From assembly GCF_019693215.1 (NCBI RefSeq), contig NZ_CP081183.1:1119226-1183225 (forward strand): DNA of 64,000 bases. Reading direction: 5' to 3'. How positions within the stretch are numbered: position 1 is the first letter of the stretch; each line of letters opens with the position of its first letter. Source of the stretch: Salinarchaeum sp. IM2453 (lineage in GTDB: Archaea > Halobacteriota > Halobacteria > Halobacteriales > Salinarchaeaceae). The notes beneath the pieces are model-generated. The model saw only the letters and a program-made list of their open reading frames with translations. It had not been told where the DNA came from and searched no databases. The position numbers and the translations under genes were made by a program. Shown here piece after piece: positions 1 to 7,675 of this stretch.

Positions 1-199
1 TCGCTAACCCAACATCATACTCTGTACTACTGCACAGTGTATCGACAAAGGCCTCTGCGTCAAACCGCGGCGGTGATTCGATGATAACACCAATATTTTC
101 TTCAGTTAACCGGTCAACAGTCTGTTGTCCGATTGCTCTTCCGATTAACTCTTTACTGTTCTTGAAAGAGTCGCGTTGTATTTTATTAGTCTTACTCAT
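1..199 (-). CDS. 5' end of a gene of unknown function, last visible gene of the druA operon
   Basis: Only the first 66 codons lie in the window; the gene continues past position 1. The ATG at 199-197 overlaps the TGA stop of the preceding gene in an ATGA arrangement, so the two are probably translationally coupled. The visible N-terminus is charged, begins MSKTNKIQRDSF, and has a predicted helix followed by a hydrophobic strand (IGVIIES). No motif allows a family call. Downstream of an ATPase and a 500-aa protein, a large HerA/DptH-like ATPase would be one possible partner, but nothing here proves that. Confidence 0.65.
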   Translation of the reverse strand, partial: MSKTNKIQRDSFKNSKELIGRAIGQQTVDRLTEENIGVIIESPPRFDAEAFVDTLCSSTEYDVGLA

Positions 200-1698
200 G
201 CTTCCCCCTCGGGAGTAGAAATAATTGTTACACCATCTGCATATTCATCAGCGTACCCTAAGTCGGATACAGTTCGCCTGAATCCGTCGTAGTTCTGATT
301 ATTCAGCGGATCACTCTCAGCTGCGCTAGCTCCGAGTCGCACATCCCATTGAGCCAAATGAGCCCGATCTTGCTCTGTTCCCCCAACAATGATACCATAG
401 CGCTCGCGCAATTCATTGGAAAGCTCTTGTAGCGAGATCTCTTGGCCTGGTCCGACCACCGACAGTATGATTGGCTCCAACATCTCAGGATCCGGCCGAA
501 ATCTGCGCTTGTTTGCGCGATTTCCACGTGGCTTAAGAAGGCCAGCACGCCAAGCAAGAGTCTGTGCCGTTGATTGAGGTGTGTACGTATCGAATCTATT
601 GGAAAAGTCATGGATCACATTGCTGACAGCATCGACCAGTCGGTGAAACGTACTATCTTTTTCCGGGTCACGTGAAGCCCGAAATACCTGTTCAAACTTC
701 TCATGATCCTGTCTGATTTTCTCAGTTCTCCGTCGATTCAACTCAAGGAAGTTGTTATTCTCTATTTCGCGGAGAATCTCGTCTTTACTGTAGTCTCTGT
801 ATCCTTTTCTATCGAGAACATGTCTAACACCGAGTCTTGTAGCAAGTTGAATTTCAGATCCAACAATACGAAATGATTCAAGACTGACGTCAGCAACTGG
901 ATTATCGCTATTGCCAGTATAATTTAATACCAGCGGGACAGGTTCGTCCTTACTTTTGTCTTCCCTGATCTCATTATGTCGGTTCGCCATGTAGACATAA
1001 ATCATAAATCCAGCAAATTTGATAGTGCGACGAAGATCCCGAGCAAAGTTTAGGTCATGCTCACCATTCGAGTCTTTCAGATGTTTCGACAGCGTTCCGA
1101 ACCCATCTACGAACTCATTGGTAATCTTCTGATCCTCAAATGCGTCTCCGAGAGCAGGCTCTTTCCATGGTGATACAGTTATATTATCTCGTTCTCCATC
1201 AATAACCAGAGGCCGGAAAAGCAGAGAGACAGCATCATGGTGGTCTCGCAACTGATCAGTGAGTTTTTGACCGATGTCGCTACTTGAATTTTTGATAACA
1301 GTATGTATGAATCTTGAGGGAGTCCTTCCGACAGTGCGGTTATGGATAAACCAGTCGCTCATCCCTGTCATCGCGGTATATGTCGGGGTACTTGCGTACA
1401 GGGCATTATCATTGTCGAGTACTTTTCGCATTTTGAGTCTGAGGTTATCCATTTGCTCGTCGCTGAGATTACGGGAAGACTCAAAAAGGTCGTGGTATTT
1501 TTCAGCAAGTTCGCTAGAAGGTGCATTACCCGGTTTCTCAACGAAATTAAACAAATCATCGGCTTCGTATGTAGACTCAAGAACATTGCTAAAGACAACC
1601 TGAGCTAGATGTACAGGCTTCAGCGAAGATGACGTTGCTTTGAATCCGAACGCAGCTTCTGACGCCTCTGAATTAATATCGTTAAGTTTCATTGGCAT
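196..1698 (-). CDS. Uncharacterised 500-aa protein in the druA operon
   Basis: I do not recognise this 500-aa acidic protein. It starts 6 bp after the ATPase gene ends and its stop overlaps the next start, so it belongs to the leftward defence operon. The N-terminal half is predicted helical; residues about 230-245 hold a short hydrophobic stretch (FAGFMIYVYMA) that could be a buried helix rather than a membrane span. The central part carries repeated Arg/Glu pairs. The C-terminal 100 residues (ISLQELSNELRERYG followed by GFRRTVSDLGY) look like a winged-helix DNA-binding fold. Its position after a DptF-like ATPase suggests an accessory factor, for example a DptG-like partner, but this is inference from gene order only. 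Confidence 0.8.
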   Translation of the reverse strand: MPMKLNDINSEASEAAFGFKATSSSLKPVHLAQVVFSNVLESTYEADDLFNFVEKPGNAPSSELAEKYHDLFESSRNLSDEQMDNLRLKMRKVLDNDNALYASTPTYTAMTGMSDWFIHNRTVGRTPSRFIHTVIKNSSSDIGQKLTDQLRDHHDAVSLLFRPLVIDGERDNITVSPWKEPALGDAFEDQKITNEFVDGFGTLSKHLKDSNGEHDLNFARDLRRTIKFAGFMIYVYMANRHNEIREDKSKDEPVPLVLNYTGNSDNPVADVSLESFRIVGSEIQLATRLGVRHVLDRKGYRDYSKDEILREIENNNFLELNRRRTEKIRQDHEKFEQVFRASRDPEKDSTFHRLVDAVSNVIHDFSNRFDTYTPQSTAQTLAWRAGLLKPRGNRANKRRFRPDPEMLEPIILSVVGPGQEISLQELSNELRERYGIIVGGTEQDRAHLAQWDVRLGASAAESDPLNNQNYDGFRRTVSDLGYADEYADGVTIISTPEGEA

Positions 1699-1704
1699 TG
1701 GAAT

Positions 1705-3264
1705 TTACCTCCGTTCTACCTGATATCGATCGTCGTTTACAGTGAGTATCTCCAACTCACCAGTCTCTACATCCATAATATGAACCGTGCCATAATCCTG
1801 ATCGTGGCTCTCACGATATTCAATTTCTTCCATGAATTCCAGTAACTGCTGCTCCTCTTCTCTGTCTCGAAGAATATACGGTATGTTTCCTTCAAGTGCT
1901 CCTAACGTTTCAGATAACTCTGAGTCAATTCGTAACCTGACATCAGATTCTCGTCCTTCATATTCAAGGACGTGATGATCGTGATTGTAATCCATGGCGT
2001 TGCTAATTGCTGGATGGAGTTGCGGCACACGCCGCTTTAGTTCACGTTTTGGAATTTCAGTCCGGGAAATAAGGGTTGTCGAAGGCTTGGATCTGTAATT
2101 ATGTGAGAGCCATATCTTGAGATCTGATCCTTTCGAGGAATCAGGCATAAAGTAACTGTTAATCATCTCAATAATATCTTCTTTCACACTCTCATCTGGA
2201 CGGTCTCTACTTCGTTGATTGTGGAAGGAATAGTTGACCTCATGATAGAGGTCGCGAGCGGTATAGTCCTCGATGGTTGTATCTTCAAAGTAAAATTGGC
2301 GTTTTTTCTGGATATACAATTGATCAACTTCTTCTCTGATTACTTTGTCGGTGGTCTTGGAAGTCTCTTCCTCAGCATCTGCCCACAGTTTACTATCAAT
2401 GAATGGGTGGGTGAGGTCTCGAGGATGGAAATGCTCGTTGAGCAGACTAAATATCGTTCCACTGCCGCTGAATGCCAGATTGTAGTATTTTAATTCCTCA
2501 CCAAAATCAACGACACTCTCCTCTTTGGCTCCCGTGATGCAGTATGCGAGAAAGTTCAGAAGATCGCGAACAGTGACGTGAGCATCAAGCTGGCCGACAG
2601 ACTGAAGAAGTCGAATAATATTGTCTCTAACTCGATTATTTCGCATTTTGTCTATATTGTACGCAATATGTCCATCAATTTCACTACCATCTGGCTTCTT
2701 CAAAAATTTACTCGAAGCTAGGTTTTCGATTGCTTGGCCTATCACCTTACGCGTTAGAATATTTCTGTTGTTGAGATCAATAACGACGATAGAATCAAAC
2801 TCGACTTCATCGGCTTGATCTCTGCTGTAAATAATCTGATTCTGAAATTGGTCGTGTACCGTGTTCAAAAAGGAGTACTCATCAAAATACTCTCTAGTCA
2901 TATCATACAATGGACCATCATTGATTGCAAGGATGCCCGGACGGCCGTCCTCCAAGGCTTCTTGCCACTCATCGAGTAGAACAGTATAGTCGTCATATTC
3001 AGAGGCGTCAGAGAGATAGAAGTATTCTGGTTCCGGATATTTTGATTTCATCTGGAGGATGTACTGCGTTTTTCCATCTCCTGGATTCCCAGTTAAAACG
3101 ACCTGCTTACCATCTTCAAGGGCCTCTTGAAGAAACCCCTCTCCGTCTAATCGCGTCTTAATGTGAATCTCTCGACGTTGCTCATCAGTAAGTTGTTCTG
3201 CAAATCCTCCTCGTGCCAGTTGTGATAGAAATCGCAGATCGATAGTTGATGATTCAATCCCCAT
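1705..3264 (-). CDS. P-loop ATPase, DptF-like, of the druA operon
   Basis: 519-aa cytoplasmic NTPase. The Walker A motif is at residues 59-66 (GNPGDGKT), followed by a Walker-B-like hydrophobic strand ending in Asp around residue 160 (IVVIDLNN). A second conserved strand GILAINDGPL lies near residue 110. The layout of an early P-loop and a long helical C-terminus resembles the DptF class of phosphorothioation-dependent restriction ATPases and related defence STAND/AAA proteins; that link is from motif memory, not a search. It lies 37 bp after druA and 6 bp before the 500-aa gene, so the three are probably one transcript. Likely role: ATP-driven sensing or loading step in the defence complex. 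Confidence 0.75.
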   Translation of the reverse strand: MGIESSTIDLRFLSQLARGGFAEQLTDEQRREIHIKTRLDGEGFLQEALEDGKQVVLTGNPGDGKTQYILQMKSKYPEPEYFYLSDASEYDDYTVLLDEWQEALEDGRPGILAINDGPLYDMTREYFDEYSFLNTVHDQFQNQIIYSRDQADEVEFDSIVVIDLNNRNILTRKVIGQAIENLASSKFLKKPDGSEIDGHIAYNIDKMRNNRVRDNIIRLLQSVGQLDAHVTVRDLLNFLAYCITGAKEESVVDFGEELKYYNLAFSGSGTIFSLLNEHFHPRDLTHPFIDSKLWADAEEETSKTTDKVIREEVDQLYIQKKRQFYFEDTTIEDYTARDLYHEVNYSFHNQRSRDRPDESVKEDIIEMINSYFMPDSSKGSDLKIWLSHNYRSKPSTTLISRTEIPKRELKRRVPQLHPAISNAMDYNHDHHVLEYEGRESDVRLRIDSELSETLGALEGNIPYILRDREEEQQLLEFMEEIEYRESHDQDYGTVHIMDVETGELEILTVNDDRYQVERR

Positions 3265-3301
3265 GTTTCACCTGATGTTGATTGCGAGTACATTTGACAT
3301 A

Positions 3302-5419
3302 TTAACTGTTCCTTATAATAAATTCGCTGAGACTGGATTGTCGGTTGTCAAAATCAATCTCGTTACTCAATTTAAACTCGTGTTTATCAAACTCTCGTAT
3401 CTCTTCGAGAATCTCCTGTTTTTGAACCCTCATGCTCGCCCAACGATCTATCCAGTGCTGGTAGATTGATTCTTGTTCCTTTTTTGGGTTCTCAAACTCC
3501 CAGTAGTATTCCGGATTATCATCCACTCCGAAAAGGTACTCTTGGGTGTTTCTTGCGAGCTCAATACCGTAGACAATTCGCCTCGACTCATGCTTCAGTA
3601 CATCCGTTTCTAATCCGCAGTTTCTCAGTCCTCGACGAATCTTCCGGATACGAGGAGAAATTCCCTCCCCAAACCGACCTTTGACAACTTTTCGACCTTC
3701 TTCCATCTGTGTGACTTGGCTAAGTCGCTTTCGTGTCTCGGGACCGAACTGTACCGACCCATATCCTTCCGTGTAACCAACTTCTTCGTATTCAATGCGC
3801 CCATTTTCTGTAGGAACACGGATGCGATCATACTGTGCACTTCCAACTTCGAAGAGTCCAGTAGTGTCTAAGAAAACAAGCTCGTTTGGCTTAGTTACGG
3901 GTTCGCCCTTCATTGAGCTAGCGATCTTACTCTGATAGTCCCCATATTTGTCTTGATACATATTGATGACTTCAGGACCGGTCAAGGCCATTGCCACCAA
4001 CTTTCCTCCAAGAATATGATTATACGGTGGGATTGCGCCACAAACCATGATGTTCATCATGTTGGCTCCAACACGTTCTTTCTTAGTCTCTTTCAGTGCT
4101 GTTTTGATTGCTTTTCGTCCTGAACTACTACTCAACCCTTCCCGGATGAATTTTTCATCGTCTTTGTCACTGTGTTCGTGGAAGTACTTCCTGTCTCGGA
4201 GTAACTTTTGCAGAGCGCTTGATCGCTTCTTGCGGAACAAGGCTGTCTCGCTTCTTTTTTCCCAAGAGTCTTTCTTCTCAGGATTTTCTCCGTTTCCGTT
4301 TTCAATTGTTTTCTCAGCCTGTTGTTCAATCTCCTTAAGAATTTCAATCAGTGTATCATCTGGGTTGTTAAACCGGTCTTCTGAAAGTTCGGAGTATTCA
4401 TCGATGAAGTCGTCGTATCGAATATTCGAGATTGCGTTCTCAATCGATTTTTCCAAAGCTGCACGAAGGTCAGAGCAAAATTCACTGACTCTTTTATGGT
4501 ATTCCTCCTCTGATTCTAACCACTCTGTTTGAGTTACTGTACGAGTCTTTTTATCTGCTGTCCGCTTTTCCTTTGGTAGTTGTTCCTTGTATTCGTGTAC
4601 ACGCTTTTTCCGTTGCAAATTTTGCTCGACAGCGTCGATTGTCCAGCCAATGAAATCATCTCTTACTGATAGGTTCATCATCGGACTTGCCAGAGAGGCA
4701 ATCCCCATGACAGGATGGTTTGGCTTGGCTTTATTTCTAATAAGAAAATTGATATTTCTTCCAGGCACTGTATTGTACGGGGTCAACCAAGTGTACCGGA
4801 AATATCTCCATATGTCCATCAAATCCAATCCAGTATGCGGACACTTTTTTCCTGTTTCTACTTTCTGGATATATGGGTGGACAACGTCCTCAAGATCTTC
4901 AGCAATTTCCTCGCGATCTTGGTTCAGAAACGGCACTAGATCCTGATAAAGGTCTTTTCCGTCAGAGATTAAATCAAGAATGCTTCGCTCACCGGTTGCA
5001 TTTCGACGAGTATCATTCTCCATCTCTCGGACAAACTCTCGAACACTTTCTTCTTTGAATTGTGCCCGGCGCTCTTTTTGGAGAATGGCTCTTTCCTGTT
5101 TTTTGAATTTCTTAGGATCGTCCTTATATTGGTCAGGATCAGGACGGACAACGCAGAACTCTGTGTCTTTGCGGATATCGTAGTTGATCTCTATCAGATC
5201 TAATAGTACGTTTAACGAAGCCAAGTATTTGACACGGTCTTCCGAAATCTCTTTATCCATTTTGTCTTCGATAGTTCGAACCTCGTCCTTTATAGCGACC
5301 TCTCGATCAAGCGACTCTTGAAATTCAATCAATTCATCTGTCAAAGCGTCAAACCTCTTCTGGTACTCTTCGGAGAGGTCAGGCGAAAAGTCTATTTCTC
5401 GTTCAGATGTCCCACCCAT
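3302..5419 (-). CDS. druA: DruA-type protein with DUF4338 domain
   Basis: 705-aa protein, first gene of the leftward operon. The C-terminal 500 residues carry the landmarks I associate with DUF4338 of Druantia DruA: RYTWLTPYNTVPGRN at about 208-222, MGIASLASPMMNLSVRDDFIGW at about 238-259, GAIPPYNHILGGKLVA at 461-476, FLDTTGLFEVGSAQYDRI at 516-533, VGYTEGYGSVQF at 547-558 and LKHESRRIVYGIELARN at 608-624. Bacterial DruA proteins are nearer 400 aa. Here there is a charged coiled-coil N-terminal extension (1-190) and a Lys/Glu-rich insert (270-440). DruA is required in type I Druantia, but its biochemical role is not firmly established. Divergent pairing with a druE-like operon supports the assignment. 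Confidence 0.82.
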   Translation of the reverse strand: MGGTSEREIDFSPDLSEEYQKRFDALTDELIEFQESLDREVAIKDEVRTIEDKMDKEISEDRVKYLASLNVLLDLIEINYDIRKDTEFCVVRPDPDQYKDDPKKFKKQERAILQKERRAQFKEESVREFVREMENDTRRNATGERSILDLISDGKDLYQDLVPFLNQDREEIAEDLEDVVHPYIQKVETGKKCPHTGLDLMDIWRYFRYTWLTPYNTVPGRNINFLIRNKAKPNHPVMGIASLASPMMNLSVRDDFIGWTIDAVEQNLQRKKRVHEYKEQLPKEKRTADKKTRTVTQTEWLESEEEYHKRVSEFCSDLRAALEKSIENAISNIRYDDFIDEYSELSEDRFNNPDDTLIEILKEIEQQAEKTIENGNGENPEKKDSWEKRSETALFRKKRSSALQKLLRDRKYFHEHSDKDDEKFIREGLSSSSGRKAIKTALKETKKERVGANMMNIMVCGAIPPYNHILGGKLVAMALTGPEVINMYQDKYGDYQSKIASSMKGEPVTKPNELVFLDTTGLFEVGSAQYDRIRVPTENGRIEYEEVGYTEGYGSVQFGPETRKRLSQVTQMEEGRKVVKGRFGEGISPRIRKIRRGLRNCGLETDVLKHESRRIVYGIELARNTQEYLFGVDDNPEYYWEFENPKKEQESIYQHWIDRWASMRVQKQEILEEIREFDKHEFKLSNEIDFDNRQSSLSEFIIRNS

Positions 5420-6170
5420 GTTTATTTGGTCGACGTAGAAAATAGTTCTCTGCTGGAACTCAAAAGACTACCGACTCAAGCCTATTTCGGGACTTGTTAA
5501 TAGATCATGTACTGTAGCCTGACAATCTGACCGTGTCTTGCAATTGCGCCGGGATAAATTCAAGTAAATTGGATTTGATAAATCGCTGGACTACGTTCGA
5601 TTCACTGAGTCATTATCGTACAGGTGAAACAGGAAATATTCGATATCAAGCGTCGGCGGCTATTTGCTTCGTTTAATTTGACGGTCTATCCTACTGTATT
5701 AAATAGGTTCCATCAGAATCAAAATTACATAATCGTTGAGAGGAGGAAAGTATCCGAACTCCTGTATCAATATCCGACAAATACCTCGGTCTCTTGGTTA
5801 TGCCGGGGAATTCCAGTCGATCAACTGTTTTACGCTTGGCCCGGTGGAAGAAATTAACCGCGAGTCTAGTGACGCACTCGTGGTAGCGTTGCAGATGGAT
5901 GTTAGGATATAAATTAGGTACACGGATTACTCTGTAACCCTTCGTCACTTTGTCAGATTACAGCATTACCCTCTATTTTATGATACAATATCTTATTGCT
6001 GATCGAAACTGGGGTTAAATTTATTATAATTGAATAACATTTTTTGTTCATGAACAGAGGTCCTTTAGAATCCTCCTGGCTACAACTATCTGCCGATCGT
6101 TGTGGTCGGGATCTTGTTCCGAAGAGAAACCGCTGTGAACGCCCAGCAATTCGTAAGGTAGACATTTTCT
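5420..6170. promoter_or_regulatory. Divergent control region between the two defence operons
   Basis: 750 bp without a convincing gene, separating leftward druA from the rightward operon. The small open frames here have no coding character. The stretch is rich in AT tracts suited to archaeal promoters. The clearest is AAATTTATTATA at about 6017-6028, reading rightward, and another TATA-like AGGATATAAATTAGG lies at about 5904-5918. The length is large for haloarchaea, where intergenic spacers are usually short, which suggests regulated expression of the two arms. I see no tRNA, rRNA or repeat array here. Confidence 0.5.
6017..6056 (+). promoter_or_regulatory. TATA-like box and 12-bp palindrome upstream of the rightward operon
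   Basis: A TATA-like sequence spans about 6017-6028. Sixteen bases further on lies the perfect 12-bp palindrome TGTTCATGAACA (6045-6056), which covers the position where transcription is expected to start (about 6048). A palindrome over the start site is the usual layout for a repressor operator in archaea. The regulator is unknown. Confidence 0.4.
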
Positions 6171-6178
6171 ATGAGTGA
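6050..6178 (+). CDS. Candidate 42-aa basic leader ORF overlapping the start of the rightward operon
   Basis: An ATG at 6050 lies inside the palindrome and about 26 bp after the TATA-like box, exactly where a leaderless haloarchaeal transcript would begin. The frame runs 42 codons (MNRGPLESSWLQL...) and stops at 6176-6178, overlapping the next gene's ATG (6171) by 8 bp. The product is basic (many Arg, three Cys-free basic clusters near the end, two Cys in CGRD and RNRC), unlike the acidic proteome. It may be a chance frame, a leader peptide, or the N-terminus of a coupled gene. Low confidence. Confidence 0.2.
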   Translation: MNRGPLESSWLQLSADRCGRDLVPKRNRCERPAIRKVDIFYE

Positions 6179-7673
6179 GCCCTCGATTCCTACAGCGCTA
6201 GATCCTCACGGGAATCACGTTCCAATCGAGGAAGCAATGGACAAGTTGGATTATTACCGATGTCCACAGTGTAAAGAGTTTGTTGATCCTCGTCAGGGAC
6301 CTAAGAGGCAGTATTTTGCTCACAAGCGGGGAGTCATTGATGATGATAAGTCGTGCGCTCTTTCGAGCCAAGCTGATGTGGACGAGATGGTTGACGAACT
6401 CAGAACCTCAGATATAGAAAAAGACGAAGCTCAGCGCTCAATTCGTGTGTATTTAGGCGAACACTATGAGAGAGAGATTACGTGTTTTGGGATTATTCCT
6501 TCATTAGAGTGGGAGCAGGTCCCGGATGGAGTCGACGTGAATAGGCTTTTGAGCCAACTTGAGATTTCCACAAAAGGAGTCACAAATCCTCCAGTACCGA
6601 AGAACTTTCACCCGAGTGAACCGGAAGCGATGATTCCACTTGACCCAGACGCGGAGGAATTCAAAGTTGACATCGCAGGACCTGAGAAGCTTGATGCTAT
6701 TATTGGTCTGTGGACAGCTGAGGGACTTTCTACAGGCAATCTATTTGCCGGTGATCAGCGTCGTGCGCGACGTCATAAAAGTAATCGTCAGATCAAGGAG
6801 GGAGAATGGGTTTACGTTCTCACCCCTATTACGTCTCCACATTTATCAGATTTTGTGACGACCTACAAAATCGGTTCGTACAATGCACTGGCGTTTCCTG
6901 CCAGAGAGGAAACAAAAAATTTGCTTGAAGAGTACGGTGACGGGCTTAAGACTGACACATATGGATTTGATGTCGATGTGATTTTGCCTGCGGATGCCCA
7001 CCCGACGATAGAGGCCCCGGTCTACGGTGCTCCTCACGAAGAGGTGTTGATCGGTATCACGCCTCCTGAAGAGATAGATCCCATGTTTGAAGTTGTGACT
7101 ATCCCCAAGCGTACTGGAGATGTCGTTAATATAAGACAAACCGGTCCGGGGAACCCGCGGTACTATCCAACCACCATTCCACAAGATGGTTCTCAACGCG
7201 TTAGTATCCATCAGCGGAACTCGGATCGACATCGATTAGTTCATCTTCACCCTGCAGATTCCGATAAGCGGACGTCTGATATTGAGGGGGATTCGAGAGT
7301 GATCGGCGTCAAACTCCATATTGGAGACGAAGCCATTTTCCTTTCCCCATTCAAGGAAAAACAGACCCACAAATTCGATCATGAATTCAATCCACATACG
7401 CTGCCAGTAATCTTGGACTATGTTGGGCCGAAAGGATTGGAACTCGAAGTAACCGGATCGTTTATCGATGACGCTACACTGGGTCCTGTAATCTCCCGTT
7501 TTACAACCGAAATCGAAGACTTGGCTGAAGAACTAATCACTTGGATAACAAAGGGCTGCGAGTCCATTCAGATCGAGCTTGGTGGTCTGGGAACGGTTGA
7601 ATTAGCATTTTCTCAGCCAGCATTGACTACTGCCTTTGATTTGCCTGATAACAAATCGGAACCCATTGAGTAA
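6171..7673 (+). CDS. DruB-position protein with CoiA-like N-terminal zinc finger
   Basis: 500-aa acidic protein, first gene of the rightward defence operon. Residues 31-62 have Cys31-x2-Cys34, then RQYFAHKRG (His51) and Cys62, the arrangement of the CoiA/competence-type N-terminal zinc motif found fused to many nucleic-acid enzymes. The rest is predicted mostly beta-rich (VIGVKLHIGDEAIFLSPF, LELEVTGSFIDD) with no catalytic motif that I can see. It ends 2 bp before the next ATG (TAATCATG), so the genes are coupled. By order and size it occupies the place of druB of type I Druantia (the bacterial protein is of similar length), but I assign this by context, not by sequence match. Confidence 0.7.
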   Translation: MSEPSIPTALDPHGNHVPIEEAMDKLDYYRCPQCKEFVDPRQGPKRQYFAHKRGVIDDDKSCALSSQADVDEMVDELRTSDIEKDEAQRSIRVYLGEHYEREITCFGIIPSLEWEQVPDGVDVNRLLSQLEISTKGVTNPPVPKNFHPSEPEAMIPLDPDAEEFKVDIAGPEKLDAIIGLWTAEGLSTGNLFAGDQRRARRHKSNRQIKEGEWVYVLTPITSPHLSDFVTTYKIGSYNALAFPAREETKNLLEEYGDGLKTDTYGFDVDVILPADAHPTIEAPVYGAPHEEVLIGITPPEEIDPMFEVVTIPKRTGDVVNIRQTGPGNPRYYPTTIPQDGSQRVSIHQRNSDRHRLVHLHPADSDKRTSDIEGDSRVIGVKLHIGDEAIFLSPFKEKQTHKFDHEFNPHTLPVILDYVGPKGLELEVTGSFIDDATLGPVISRFTTEIEDLAEELITWITKGCESIQIELGGLGTVELAFSQPALTTAFDLPDNKSEPIE

Positions 7674-7675
7674 TC

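Noticed and set aside
5691-5948. 85-codon frame in the divergent control region
   Set aside because: Basic, unrelated to neighbours, no start context; more likely chance.
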